A stretch of 64,000 bases of DNA from BOG-908 sp965198915 (GCA_965198915.1 CBDAQC010000002.1:620001-684000), one strand, 5' to 3'. Counted from the stretch's first letter, positions 40,615-49,554 are shown. A program made the numbers and translations. The notes: generated by a model from the letters alone, not told the origin.

Positions 40615-42945
40615 GTGAGGATATCGGGGTTAGTGGGTGCGATGGCCGTGCTGGGCGTGGCGCAGCCTTGTCTTGCCCAGCAGAGCACCACGCCGGCGGC
40701 ACAGGCCATCACGCCGAGCGCGCCTGGTGCGGCCAGCCCCGGAGCGCCGAAAGTCGTGCCGCCCAAAGCGGCGGCTACGTCAGGCGCGATCGAGGACGTG
40801 ATCGTGACGGCGACACGGCGGCCGGAGCGGCTGCAGCGTGTGCCGATCAGCATCACGTCGGTGGGCGAGCGTGAGCTGAAGCAGCGCGGCACGGACGATC
40901 TGGGCGGGATCGCGCAACTGGCGCCCGGGTTGAACCTGAACAACCAGGGTGTGGCGCAGGAGAACCCGACTCTGCGCGGCGTGAGCACCGGCGCCAGCAC
41001 CAACCAGGGCGCACAGCAGGCGACGGTCGGCCTGTACCTGGACGACATACCGGCGCAGAGTGCGGCAGTGCAGGGTGGCGCGGTGGACATCCCGCTGTTC
41101 GACATACAGCGCGTGGAAGTGTTGCGCGGACCGCAGGGAACGCTGTTCGGATCGGGCTCGCTGAGCGGCGGCATACGCATCCTGACGAACAAGCCCGATC
41201 TGGAGAATTACGGCGCCACGATCGATCTTACCGGCAGCGGGACCGATGATGGCGGGGCGAACGACGCGCTGAACCTGGAGGCCAACTTCCCGATCGTGCC
41301 GGACAGGCTGGCAGTGCGAGTGGTGGGGTATGACCGGTTTGCCAGCGGCTATGTCGACAACATCGAGACGCGGCAGCGCGACGTGAACGATCTGCGGAAC
41401 TGGGGCGGCCGCTTGCTGGTCGATGCGCAGCCGACCGAAGCCCTGAATGTGCTGCTGACGTTCATCCACGAGAACGCCTACGGATCGAGCGACGGGCGAA
41501 CGATCTATGGCACGAGCAACCCCAACATCGATCCTGCCCGCGATGAGGACACGCTGAGCGAGGAAGGCCAGCTTGCCCAGTATGTCGGCTATAATCTGGC
41601 GGCGAGCTATGATCTGGGCGATGTGCGGCTGTTCGATTCCACGACCTATGCCGTGCGGCAGTCAGGTGGGTCGCTGGATTTCTCCGGCTACCAGAACCTC
41701 GTGCTGGGCCTGTTCGGCGCGCCGGCGCAGGATTTCAATCGGCCCGATGCCGGCCATGATTTCAGCCAGTCCGATACGTTCACGCAGGAAGTGCGGTTGT
41801 CTTCGGAGGGCGACGGGCCGCTGAAATACACGGTTGGCGCTTTCTACCAGCACATAACGGGAAGTGCGGGGCAGACGATCTTCTCGTCGCTGACGGAAAA
41901 CTACCTCGGCTCGCTGCTCGGCGGCCCGCAACCGGCATTCGGCAACCTCGGCGATCTGCAGGCAACCCAGCAGCAATCCGAGGAGGCGCTGTTCGGGGAA
42001 GGCACTTACACGGCCGGCAAATTCGATTTCACGCTGGGCCTGCGCGCGAGCCGGACCGATGTGTCGTTCGTGACCAAGACGACAGGGCTGACCTTCACCG
42101 ATTCGCTTTCCACTGTTCCGGTGGTGACGCCCGGCAGTCAGAAGGGGTATCCGATTACACCGCGTTTCGCCGTGGATTACCGCGCCACGCAGGACCTGAC
42201 GATCTACGCGCAGATCTCGCGCGGCTTCCGCACCGGCGGCCCGAACCTGACGTACGGCTTCTCGCCTGGCATACCGGCATCCTACACGTCGGACACGCTG
42301 TGGAATTATGAGCTCGGCGAAAAGGCGCTGCTGCTGGACGGCAGGCTGCGCATCAATTCGGATGTGTATTTCATCGACTGGTCCAACATCCAGATACCCA
42401 CGCAGAGCGCGGCGGGCAACCTCTACATCCAGAACGCCGGAAACGCGCATTCCTATGGTTTGGAAAGCGAGATCGCGGCATCACCCACGCATTGGCTGGA
42501 CGTCGGGACGTCGGTTTCGCTGAACCGGGCCGAGATCGCCACGAACGACCCGACCCTGGTGCGGGCGACCGGGGCGCTGGGCGTGTTCAGCGGGGATCGG
42601 CTGCCCGCGGCGCCGCAATTCACCATCAGCGACTACGCGCAGTTGAATTTCGACGTGGCGCATTATCCCGCCTATTTTCGGGTCGATGAGAACTATGTGG
42701 GCGAGGAGACCACCGATTTTGCCGATAAAGGGGCGAAGTTCGGCAATTTCAGCCTGGTGAACCTACGCGCCGGGGTGCATGTCGGCTCGGCCGAGATAGT
42801 GGCTTTTGTGAACAATGCCTTCGACAATAACGGGATCAACAACGCGCTGGAGGCGACGTTCGCGGACCATTACGCCACGCAGCTCAAGTCAGCGTTCCGG
42901 AACCGTCCGCTGACCGCCGGGCTGACGTTCCGGGACTCCTTCTAG
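40615..42945 (+). CDS. TonB-dependent outer-membrane receptor
   Basis: About 776 residues. GTG start with AGGGGAG upstream and a signal peptide (to about residue 23, AQPCLAQQ). The plug domain begins IEDVIVTATRRPERLQRVPI (TonB-box-like and plug), with RGVSTGASTNQG and DIQRVEVLRGPQGTLFGSG (conserved plug block). A 22-stranded barrel follows, ending in FRDSF with the terminal Phe. It has long Gly/Ser-rich extracellular loops. Outer-membrane siderophore, cofactor or sugar uptake is expected; the ligand is unknown, as no transport genes are adjacent. Confidence 0.94.
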   Translation: MRISGLVGAMAVLGVAQPCLAQQSTTPAAQAITPSAPGAASPGAPKVVPPKAAATSGAIEDVIVTATRRPERLQRVPISITSVGERELKQRGTDDLGGIAQLAPGLNLNNQGVAQENPTLRGVSTGASTNQGAQQATVGLYLDDIPAQSAAVQGGAVDIPLFDIQRVEVLRGPQGTLFGSGSLSGGIRILTNKPDLENYGATIDLTGSGTDDGGANDALNLEANFPIVPDRLAVRVVGYDRFASGYVDNIETRQRDVNDLRNWGGRLLVDAQPTEALNVLLTFIHENAYGSSDGRTIYGTSNPNIDPARDEDTLSEEGQLAQYVGYNLAASYDLGDVRLFDSTTYAVRQSGGSLDFSGYQNLVLGLFGAPAQDFNRPDAGHDFSQSDTFTQEVRLSSEGDGPLKYTVGAFYQHITGSAGQTIFSSLTENYLGSLLGGPQPAFGNLGDLQATQQQSEEALFGEGTYTAGKFDFTLGLRASRTDVSFVTKTTGLTFTDSLSTVPVVTPGSQKGYPITPRFAVDYRATQDLTIYAQISRGFRTGGPNLTYGFSPGIPASYTSDTLWNYELGEKALLLDGRLRINSDVYFIDWSNIQIPTQSAAGNLYIQNAGNAHSYGLESEIAASPTHWLDVGTSVSLNRAEIATNDPTLVRATGALGVFSGDRLPAAPQFTISDYAQLNFDVAHYPAYFRVDENYVGEETTDFADKGAKFGNFSLVNLRAGVHVGSAEIVAFVNNAFDNNGINNALEATFADHYATQLKSAFRNRPLTAGLTFRDSF

Positions 42946-43096
42946 TGGCGGTCCCTGCCTGGTCTGCCGTGCCCGGCTATACACCTGCTGGCACAGGCGA
43001 TAGGGCGGACTTCTTCCGTCAGCAGCAACGCATCTGAATGTTTCTTGGCGTCACCTACGAAATGCCCTAATTAGGACGGCGATCCGGAGGTGGTGC

Positions 43097-44128
43097 ATGC
43101 GGACCTTGAACATTGCGGCTTGTCTCATGAGCCTGGCAGCAGGTCCTGCGCTCGCCCAAGACTATCCCGCCCGTGCTCCAGTGCCCCCGGAGGGGTTCGA
43201 CGCGCTGCACGCCAGCGATTCTGCGCGCGCCTATTACGGGATGCCGGCCCGGCCGGCCCGGGCCGGCGCCAATGCCGCCAGTGCCAATGCGGCGTGGACC
43301 AAGGGCATGGCCGCCGCGCGGCACTACGTGGTGCCCGAGATACACATGATGGCGCGCCGGCACGGGCCGGAGCGGCGGCCGCTTCAGGGCCTGCCGCAAG
43401 GTTTGCGGGCGGACGCCGAGGCAGCCACGAGCACGAACTGGACAGGAGAGTCGCTGGTCAGCAATGCGCTGAGCTTCGGCAACGGCGCGTTCAAACAGGT
43501 TCTTGGACTGTGGGTGGTGCCATCCGTGCAGCAGGCGGTAGGCACGTGCAGCGGGACGGATGTGTCTGCGATCTGGGTGGGGCTCGATGGCGCTCGTGGC
43601 GTAAGCAGTGACGTGTTACAGGCCGGCACGGAAGGCGATGTAGGCTGCGTGAACGGCAACCCGGCGCCCAACATCTATCCCTGGTTTGAGTGGTATCCAG
43701 ACTACTCCTACGAGATCACCAATTTTCCGTTGGCCGTTGGATCTTCGGTCTTCGTTTCCGTGCAGGCGACCAGTGCCACAACCGGCACGGCCATGATCGT
43801 GAACCTGCAGACCGGCGCCTACACCACAACGCCGATCACGCCACCGGCCGGCACGCAGCTGATTGGAAATAGCGCCGAATGGATCATGGAGCGGCCCACT
43901 TTGGAGAACGACCAGTTGGGCACGCTGTCCGACTTTGGCGTGGCGATGATGTGCTACGAGCTCGCCCAAGCCGTGGGCGTCAGTGGCTCGGTCTCGCCAG
44001 GGATGCCGGGTGCCGGACAGGGTTCTTACCTGGTCACCATGTTGAACAATTTTAACCAGACGATCGCGGGGACGGCAGCGATGGGACCAACCGGCCAGGC
44101 TTTCTCGGTGCAGGGCCCAACGCAGTAG
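43097..44128 (+). CDS. G1-family glutamic endopeptidase (eqolisin-like)
   Basis: 343 residues with a signal peptide (to about 22, GPALAQDYP) and a propeptide-like N-terminal region (to about 120). The mature beta-sandwich shows the eqolisin set: STNWTGESLVSN, VLGLWVVPSVQQ, SAIWVGLDGA, DVLQAGTEGDV with catalytic Gln175, YPWFEWYPDYSYEI, and NSAEWIMERPT with catalytic Glu261. The 86-residue spacing between Gln and Glu is close to the reference scytalidoglutamic peptidase. Known members are acid proteases, mostly fungal, with some in acidophilic bacteria. GGAGG (43086-43090) sits six bases upstream of the ATG. Secreted or periplasmic. Confidence 0.88.
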   Translation: MRTLNIAACLMSLAAGPALAQDYPARAPVPPEGFDALHASDSARAYYGMPARPARAGANAASANAAWTKGMAAARHYVVPEIHMMARRHGPERRPLQGLPQGLRADAEAATSTNWTGESLVSNALSFGNGAFKQVLGLWVVPSVQQAVGTCSGTDVSAIWVGLDGARGVSSDVLQAGTEGDVGCVNGNPAPNIYPWFEWYPDYSYEITNFPLAVGSSVFVSVQATSATTGTAMIVNLQTGAYTTTPITPPAGTQLIGNSAEWIMERPTLENDQLGTLSDFGVAMMCYELAQAVGVSGSVSPGMPGAGQGSYLVTMLNNFNQTIAGTAAMGPTGQAFSVQGPTQ

Positions 44129-44180
44129 GCGTGCTCGCCGCTGGTTCGGCAGGGCTGGCAGCGGGCGCCAGCCTAAACCA

Positions 44181-44699
44181 CTATTTGGCCGCGAGTGACG
44201 CCTGGCGGGCGTTGGGCTGGTCCTTGGCAGGCGGCAGCGGTTCGCTGGCAGCGGCCTCCAGCATCCGCTTCTTCTGGAAGGCCGCACGGCGGATGTGGGT
44301 GGCTATCTCCCGCAGGTCGGCAGGATTTATGACATAGATACCGTTTCGGGCAGCGTCCTCGCGGAACTCGGGAGCCAAGGCCTGCTGGCTGAGTATTCCC
44401 ATGATGATGCCGCTTGGACCCGATATCGCCGTGGCGTCCTTCACCAGCGTGGCCAGAGACAACGTCTCCGCCGTGTGCATGCCGAGTGCCAGGCCGATGC
44501 CATCCTTTCGGGCGCGGATGTGCATAGGGGGTACGGCGTCCAGCATAGTCCAGCCGTTCCGCTTCAGGTAGGCCCTGGTCAGGCGGACCTGTTGAGCAAA
44601 GGTAAGACTGGCGGGCCAGGAGCCCGGATCGGCGGCGCGGCGGCTACGGCGCCAGGCCCACAGGGCACCACCGGCGACGGCGATGCCGGCGGCGATCAC
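44181..44699 (-). CDS. Membrane-anchored hypothetical protein, endonuclease-like fold
   Basis: 172 residues with one N-terminal membrane segment (IAAGIAVAGGALWAWRR, residues 2-18). The soluble part runs QVRLTRAYLKRNGWTMLDAV, HIRARKDGIGLALGMH and FREDAARNGIYVINPADLREIA. The order 'RxGW...K-D-G...A-G-I-x-V-I-x-x-x-D-L' recalls the Mrr/restriction-endonuclease-like fold found in many membrane-tethered hypotheticals, but the catalytic D..QxK set is not evident, so activity is doubtful. It is read toward the glutamic peptidase gene (convergent). Function unknown. Confidence 0.55.
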   Translation of the reverse strand: MIAAGIAVAGGALWAWRRSRRAADPGSWPASLTFAQQVRLTRAYLKRNGWTMLDAVPPMHIRARKDGIGLALGMHTAETLSLATLVKDATAISGPSGIIMGILSQQALAPEFREDAARNGIYVINPADLREIATHIRRAAFQKKRMLEAAASEPLPPAKDQPNARQASLAAK

Positions 44700-44777
44700 G
44701 GCGATTACGGCTACGATGCTGGCGTCCGGCTCAGATCCGGCACACGAAAGGCATATGGCACAGGGACGACGCGGCCG

Positions 44778-45032
44778 TCACACGCGCTCTGGCACGCGAG
44801 CGCCGCTTTGGGCTTGCCGGATAGTGGCGGCGTCTATCAGGCATTGGGGTAGGCGTTTTGTGGATATCTGGTTGCCGCCGCCTGTGGGTGCGGGTGGGGT
44901 AGGCTTGGGCGGCTCGGGATCCCAGGAGCCGCCTTGGGAACGCCGGGTGGAAATGAGGTCCCGAACCGCAAGGGCCAGTGGCACGCCGAAGGTGAGTGTG
45001 CCGCTAAGGATTATCTGGGTTCCTGGCGTCAT
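44778..45032 (-). CDS. Small hypothetical membrane protein
   Basis: 84 residues starting MTPGTQIILSGTLTFGVPLA, a clean N-terminal membrane helix (about 4-24), then RDLISTRRSQGG, a Pro-rich linker (DPEPPKPTPPAPTGGG) and a basic C terminus. Not recognised. It lies just upstream of the endonuclease-like gene on the same strand (78 bp gap) and looks like part of the same unit. Confidence 0.5.
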   Translation of the reverse strand: MTPGTQIILSGTLTFGVPLALAVRDLISTRRSQGGSWDPEPPKPTPPAPTGGGNQISTKRLPQCLIDAATIRQAQSGARVPERV

Positions 45033-45192
45033 GCGGGGCGTTCCACATATGGCGGGTCTGGGACTGAGCTTGGCACCAAGGCGGGTGGGACGCTAGCGGA
45101 AAAGCGGCCTGACAGCGGCGGTTGCCGATCGTTACAGCAACCGGGTGGTTCCAGGGAGCGTTTCTGGAGAGATAAATATCAAGGAGCGTGTA

Positions 45193-45315
45193 ATGCGTAA
45201 GACGATTGCGGTCTTTCTGCTACTGGCCGCGGCTGTGCCGCTGAGCGGCTGTATTGTGGCCGGACCAGGTGGCGGCGGTGGATGGTGTTACTATCACCCC
45301 TACCGTTGCAGGTAA
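45193..45315 (+). CDS. Very small lipoprotein
   Basis: 40 residues: MRKTIAVFLLLAAAVPL, lipobox LSGC (Cys at residue 20), then a Gly-rich tail ending CYYHPYRCR with two more Cys. AAGGAG (45181-45186) is placed correctly for the ATG at 45193, and a strong intrinsic terminator follows ten bases after the stop, so this is almost certainly an expressed gene. Outer-membrane or inner-membrane lipoprotein; function unknown. The Gly/His/Tyr/Cys tail could bind metal. Confidence 0.72.
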   Translation: MRKTIAVFLLLAAAVPLSGCIVAGPGGGGGWCYYHPYRCR

Positions 45316-45324
45316 CTGAATAAA

Positions 45325-45357
45325 AAAGCCGCCGGGAGTTGCGCTCCCGGCGGCTTT
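45325..45357 (+). terminator. Intrinsic terminator of the lipoprotein gene
   Basis: A 14-bp perfect stem (AAAGCCGCCGGGAG / CTCCCGGCGGCTTT) with five-base loop TTGCG, starting ten bases after the stop. Flanking A and T runs make it potentially bidirectional. The cleanest terminator in the window. Confidence 0.85.
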
Positions 45358-45524
45358 GTCACTGCAGTCAGAGATTGAGTGACTTCGGTTCAAGAAGCGG
45401 ACGAATACTGTTCCGTACTACTGCCTAGGTGATCGATTGCCTGTGATGGCAAACGACCAGTCCGACAGCTTGTAGTGCGGGACCTCGGCCCTATTCTATT
45501 GAGCCACTCTACTTTTTTGTTCGT

Positions 45525-45746
45525 TTACTTGGCGTGTTCGGCCGTCTTGGGCTTGGCGTGCTCGGTGCTCTTGGCATGCGCCTTGGTGGTGCTCTCATGC
45601 GCCTTGGTCGAGTGACCATGGGCTTCCGTGGCGTGCTTGTGAGCGGTCGCGTGGTCGCCCTTGTCGTGGTGCTCGGCGGCGCTCTTGTGGGACTTCGCGG
45701 CCTTCTCGTGGTGTTCCGCGGCCTCGTGATGGGTTGTCTTGGGCAT
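45525..45746 (-). CDS. Histidine-rich low-complexity protein
   Basis: 73 residues, MPKTTHHEAAEHHEKAAKSH and onward in degenerate repeats of AAKSHKSAAEHHDKGD, HATEAHGHSTKAHE and STTKAHAKSTEHAK. About one-fifth of residues are His and another fifth Lys. No signal peptide. Related proteins are frequent in Acetobacteraceae and other alphaproteobacteria. Metal buffering or stress-induced desiccation/acid protection are guesses; the intrinsically disordered, charged, amphipathic composition is what is visible. Its 3' end faces an AT-rich unassigned stretch. Confidence 0.7.
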   Translation of the reverse strand: MPKTTHHEAAEHHEKAAKSHKSAAEHHDKGDHATAHKHATEAHGHSTKAHESTTKAHAKSTEHAKPKTAEHAK

Positions 45747-45867
45747 GTCTGGCGTCCTTTGTTGTCATGCGCTTCTGTGGCGCACGGGTGAATAACGCCG
45801 GGGTGTGATGGCGGTTGCCGAAACCGTGTTTGGCGGCCCCGGCAACCGTGTCCCACCTGGATGGGCG

Positions 45868-46560
45868 TCAGCTCAGGCCAGCCAAAGCGCGGCGCAGGGC
45901 AGTAGCGCCCGGGCTGCTGACGGCGTGTCCGAGCACGATCTGCGACGTGGTGACCGGGTGGCCGTAATAGCTGGCATCCGCGTCGTTCTGCGGCTCGATA
46001 GCGGAGCCTTCCAGCGAGATGCCGGCATAGACGCCCGAGGAGGAGGCCCAGGTTATGACGTCCGCGCCGCCATGCGTGGTGGTGGAGCCTTCGACTTCCG
46101 AGCCGAGCGTAGCGATTGCCAGGCCGGCGTCGGCGCCGATCTTGAAGTGGTTCTGCATGATGGCGCGCAGCGCCTTTTCGGACTGGATGAACAGGATCAG
46201 TTCGCTCTCCGTGGCGCCGATCTGCAGGCCGAAGCTGCCCGAGGCTATGGTGTAGAAGGCAGGGTCCGACCAGCCATGCGCGCCGCGTACGAGAAGCACG
46301 GCGGTGCCGCCCTGGCCGCCGAAGAAGAAGCCGGCCTTGAAGATTCGCGGGGCGATAAAGACGGCGCGCGTGGTGGCCAGCATCTGGCGGGCGTTGCCGA
46401 ACTCCTTATCACGGCGAAGGTCCTGCAGCGTGCCGAGCGCATGGTCGATCGTCGCCTGCTGGTCAGGACCGGCGAAGGCGGGGGCGGGCAGGATGGCGGA
46501 GCCGAACACGGCGCCCGCGAGTATCGTCGATATGGCGGCCCAGCGCCTGATGGTCGTCAT
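45868..46560 (-). CDS. Exported SYLF/YSC84-domain protein
   Basis: 230 residues with a signal peptide (MTTIRRWAAISTILAGAVFG to APAFAG, about residue 30). The SYLF lipid-binding domain covers the rest: VFIAPRIFKAGFFFGGQGGT, LLVRGAHGWSDPAFYTIASG, FGLQIGATESELILFIQSEKAL and TTHGGADVITWASSSGVYAG, each a family block. Bacterial SYLF proteins are exported and thought to bind phospholipids, as the eukaryotic ones do. ATG 46560 chosen because earlier codons lack a signal. It is divergent from nothing; hutG's 3' end lies about 120 bp away. Confidence 0.92.
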   Translation of the reverse strand: MTTIRRWAAISTILAGAVFGSAILPAPAFAGPDQQATIDHALGTLQDLRRDKEFGNARQMLATTRAVFIAPRIFKAGFFFGGQGGTAVLLVRGAHGWSDPAFYTIASGSFGLQIGATESELILFIQSEKALRAIMQNHFKIGADAGLAIATLGSEVEGSTTTHGGADVITWASSSGVYAGISLEGSAIEPQNDADASYYGHPVTTSQIVLGHAVSSPGATALRRALAGLS

Positions 46561-46680
46561 GGTTCTACGTCCTTTTGTTCGGCGAATTTGCCGGGTTTGG
46601 CCGGCGTGGGCGCCGGCTGACGAACGGCACAACCTTGCTGACAGGGGAATGTTCCCTGGGGCGTGCGGAAATCAAGAGAG

Positions 46681-47460
46681 CTATGCGCGGGACAGTTCCC
46701 TCACGAGTGCGCGCAGCGCGGCGACGAGCGGGGCGGCGAAGGCGGGATCGTAGGCGTCTGGCCGGGCCTCGTCCGTGTAGGTGCGCTGGGCGAGTTCGAG
46801 CTGGATGGCGTGGATGCCCTGCGACGGGCGCCCGTAATGGCGGGTGATATGGCCGCCGAGAAAGCGGCCGTTCAGCACCGTGGTGAAGCCATGCGGGGCG
46901 GTGGCGGCCAGCGCGCGGGCCGTCAGTTCCTGGCCGGCGGAGGCGCCGCCGTTGGTGCCGTAATTCAGGTCCGGCAGCTGGCCGGGGAACAGGCGGGGTA
47001 TCTGTCCGCGAATGGAATGTGCGTCCAGCAGGTGGACCACGCCGTGGCGCGCGTGCAGGCGGGCCAGCTCGGCTTGCAGCGCCTGGTGGTAGGGTGACCA
47101 GTAGAGCGGGATGCGGCGGGCGACCTCCCCGGCGGCGAGCGCACCGGGATAGAGCGGCGCGCCGGCAAACGTCTGTGTGGGGCAGACGGCCGTTTCGTGC
47201 TGGCCCGGATAGAGGAGGCCGCCATCGGGGTTGCGGTTGAGATCCACCACCGTGCGGCTGTGTGTGGCGACCAGCAGGCTGGCACCTGCCGCGGCGGCGA
47301 AATCGTATAGGCGGTCCACATGCCAGTCCGTGTCGAGAAGCTGGCGCCCGGCGGGCGTGAGCTGGGCCGCGATGTCCGGCGGCAGGTAGGTGCCGGCATG
47401 CGGGACCGAGACGAGGAGCGGGGTGGTGCCCTGGTGCAGCGTGTAGGTGGCGGGTGGCAT
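46681..47460 (-). CDS. hutG: N-formylglutamate amidohydrolase
   Basis: 259 residues. Family blocks: LLVSVPHAGTYLPPDI, DTDWHVDRLYDF, ATHSRTVVDLNRNPDG, VHLLDAHSIRGQIPRLF and NGRFLGGHITRHYGRP, with the His/Asp metal ligands expected for this family. It splits N-formylglutamate to formate and glutamate, the last step of the five-step histidine degradation pathway. It lies 127 bp after hutH on the same strand; hutI and hutF (needed between HutU and HutG) are not in the window. Confidence 0.92.
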   Translation of the reverse strand: MPPATYTLHQGTTPLLVSVPHAGTYLPPDIAAQLTPAGRQLLDTDWHVDRLYDFAAAAGASLLVATHSRTVVDLNRNPDGGLLYPGQHETAVCPTQTFAGAPLYPGALAAGEVARRIPLYWSPYHQALQAELARLHARHGVVHLLDAHSIRGQIPRLFPGQLPDLNYGTNGGASAGQELTARALAATAPHGFTTVLNGRFLGGHITRHYGRPSQGIHAIQLELAQRTYTDEARPDAYDPAFAAPLVAALRALVRELSRA

Positions 47461-47566
47461 CCGATACTATCCGACTGGCGCGCGCCTCTAGGCAAGTTGG
47501 CCGGCGTTTCGGGGCTACTCGCCGACTTCAGGCCAGAACTCCGGCCGCGCAGCCAGAAGTCTTTGC

Positions 47567-47587
47567 AAGAAAGCAGGCCCTGCTTGC
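47567..47587 (-). terminator. Palindrome directly after the hutH stop
   Basis: CAAGAAAGCAGG-CCC-TGCTTGCC, arms related to the A/T repeat outer arms, with a GC-rich centre in place of the A/T hairpin. It touches the hutH stop (47588). A hairpin terminator or processed 3' end is likely. Confidence 0.45.
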
Positions 47588-49096
47588 CTATCCGACTTGC
47601 TGCCCCGGCACGGCGAACGCGCCATTCTCCACGAGCCGCGTCACTGCCGCGATGTCCGGCGCGAAGAACCGATCCTCAGTGTAAGGCGGGATTTCCGCGC
47701 GTATCGTGGCGATGGCGGCTTGCAGCCTGGCGGAGGTTTGGTGCGGCGCGTGAAAGCCGATGCCCTGCGAGGCGGCAAGCAACTCTATGGCGACGATGGC
47801 GGCGGTATTGTCGCACATGTCATGCAGGCGGCGGGCGGCGAAGGTTGCCATGCTGACATGGTCCTCCTGGTTGGCGCTGGTGGGCAGGCTGTCCACGCTG
47901 GCGGGGTGGGCCAGCGACTTGTTCTCGCTGGCCAGGGCGGCGGCAGTGACCTGGGCGATCATGAAACCCGAGTTGATGCCCGGGTCGGTGACGAGAAAGG
48001 CAGGCAGGCGGGACATCGTGGGGTCGGTGAGCAGAGCCGTACGTCGTTCGGAAAGCGCGCCGATCTCGGCTATGGCGAGTGCGATGGTGTCGGCGGCGAT
48101 GGCGACAGGTTCGGCGTGGAAGTTGCCGCCGGAGAGGATTTCGCCGTCGTCCGGGAAGACCAGCGGATTGTCGCTGGCTGCGTTGGCTTCGATCGTGAGG
48201 GTTCGGGCGGCGTTCTGCAGCGTGTCCAGGCAGGCGCCCATGACCTGGGGCTGGCAGCGCAGGCTGTAGGGGTCCTGGACGCGGCCGCAATCTAGGTGGC
48301 TGAGGCGGATCTCGCTGCCGGCAAGAAGGTGGCGGAAGGCGGCGGCGACGGTGATCTGGCCTGGTTGGCCGCGGGCGGCGTGGATGCGGGCGTCGAAGGG
48401 GGTGTCGCTGCCTTTCGCGGCATCGACCGAGAGGGCGCCGGCAATGATGGCGGCGCCAAAGAGACGTTCCGCGCGAAACAGGGCGGACAGTGCCAGCGCG
48501 GTGCTGGCCTGGGTGCCGTTCAGCAGAGCGAGGCCTTCCTTGGGTCCCAGTACCAGGGGGGCGATGCCGGCCTTTGTCAGCGCTTCGCCGGCCGGCATGC
48601 GGTCACCGGCCAGGGTAGCGTCACCCACGCCGATCAGGGTGGCCGAGAGGTGGGCCAGGGGGGCCAGGTCGCCGGAGGCGCCCACTGATCCCTTGGCCGG
48701 GATGCAGGGCAGCAGGCGGGCGTCAAGGCAGGCCAGGATCTGGTGGAGCACCTGCAGGCGCACCCCGGAGAAGCCGCGGGCGAGGCTCTGGATTTTCAGG
48801 GCCATGATCAGGCGGGTGATTTCGGGGGAGAGATCCGGGCCGGTGCCAGCGGCGTGGGAGAGGACCAGGCGGCGCTGCAGTTCGGCCAGCTTCCCGGCTG
48901 GTATGGAGGTTTGGGCAAGTATGCCGAAGCCGGTGTTCACGCCGTAAGTGGTGCGGCCGGAGGCTACGATCCCGGCGATGGTGGCGGCCGAGGCTTCGAT
49001 AGACGCGTGGCATGAGTGGTCGAGCGAGACCGGTTCGCCTGCGGCCAGGCGGCGCAGGTGGGCGAGCGTCAGGGGGGTGCCTAGGGGGAGCGTCAT
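47588..49096 (-). CDS. hutH: Histidine ammonia-lyase
   Basis: 502 residues. The MIO-forming motif is intact: GSVGASGDLAPL with Ala140-Ser141-Gly142. Other catalytic landmarks are YGVNTGFG (Tyr51), the NGTQ loop, YSLRCQPQVMG, ASDNPLVF, SGGNFHAEP and NQEDHVSM. It converts histidine to urocanate plus ammonia. ATG 49096 is preferred; the frame runs on upstream to 49234 without family similarity. It contrasts directly with the MIO-altered homologue at 24566. Expected to be induced by histidine, but no HutC gene or operator is visible here. Confidence 0.95.
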   Translation of the reverse strand: MTLPLGTPLTLAHLRRLAAGEPVSLDHSCHASIEASAATIAGIVASGRTTYGVNTGFGILAQTSIPAGKLAELQRRLVLSHAAGTGPDLSPEITRLIMALKIQSLARGFSGVRLQVLHQILACLDARLLPCIPAKGSVGASGDLAPLAHLSATLIGVGDATLAGDRMPAGEALTKAGIAPLVLGPKEGLALLNGTQASTALALSALFRAERLFGAAIIAGALSVDAAKGSDTPFDARIHAARGQPGQITVAAAFRHLLAGSEIRLSHLDCGRVQDPYSLRCQPQVMGACLDTLQNAARTLTIEANAASDNPLVFPDDGEILSGGNFHAEPVAIAADTIALAIAEIGALSERRTALLTDPTMSRLPAFLVTDPGINSGFMIAQVTAAALASENKSLAHPASVDSLPTSANQEDHVSMATFAARRLHDMCDNTAAIVAIELLAASQGIGFHAPHQTSARLQAAIATIRAEIPPYTEDRFFAPDIAAVTRLVENGAFAVPGQQVG

Positions 49097-49554
49097 CTGG
49101 CCGCGGCGCCCCTTGGTGCCGGGCCGAAGTGGTTCGGCATCGATTGCTTCTCGCTCGTTACCAAGGCGGGTTTTCGGTTGGCGGTCCGGAGAATGCAAGC
49201 GCGCCTGCGGGCCGCAGCCCTGTCCGGGCCGCAATCGCGCCCGCGGCGACGCTGCAAAAGGACGCCGGGTCGTCTTCGCCCGACAGGAGAAGCAAAGTAT
49301 TTCCTGCTGCTTCGGCCGCCCAATCGTCTGGTATTTCCAGGCGTGACAGCCTGATCCGAGGGCGACGAGCGTGATTTCTCTAAGTTATTTGCGACTGGAG
49401 GCTCCGCTACTTTAACTGACACTAAACAGATACGACATGTTAATGTATCTACATTGCCGAGCGGATCCGAGCCGGGGGCGAAATACGACCTCTGGTTTAC
49501 CGGACGTTCACCGCGCTGCGCCGAGAATGCACAACTTCCTTGGAGCCAGACTTC
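49097..49554. other. Intergenic control region between hutH and the GGDEF-EAL gene
   Basis: Divergent region of 458 bases. The right half (about 49370-49460) is AT-rich for this genome, with TTGCGA and TTAACT-like hexamers that could be promoter elements for the PAS-GGDEF-EAL gene. No open frame shows family similarity and no strong palindrome was seen. Nothing more can be supported. Confidence 0.4.

Noticed and set aside
45361..45515. tRNA-like tail (CTATTCTATTGAGCCACTCTAC)
   Set aside because: I looked for a cloverleaf on both strands and found no acceptor stem or T arm; probably chance resemblance.
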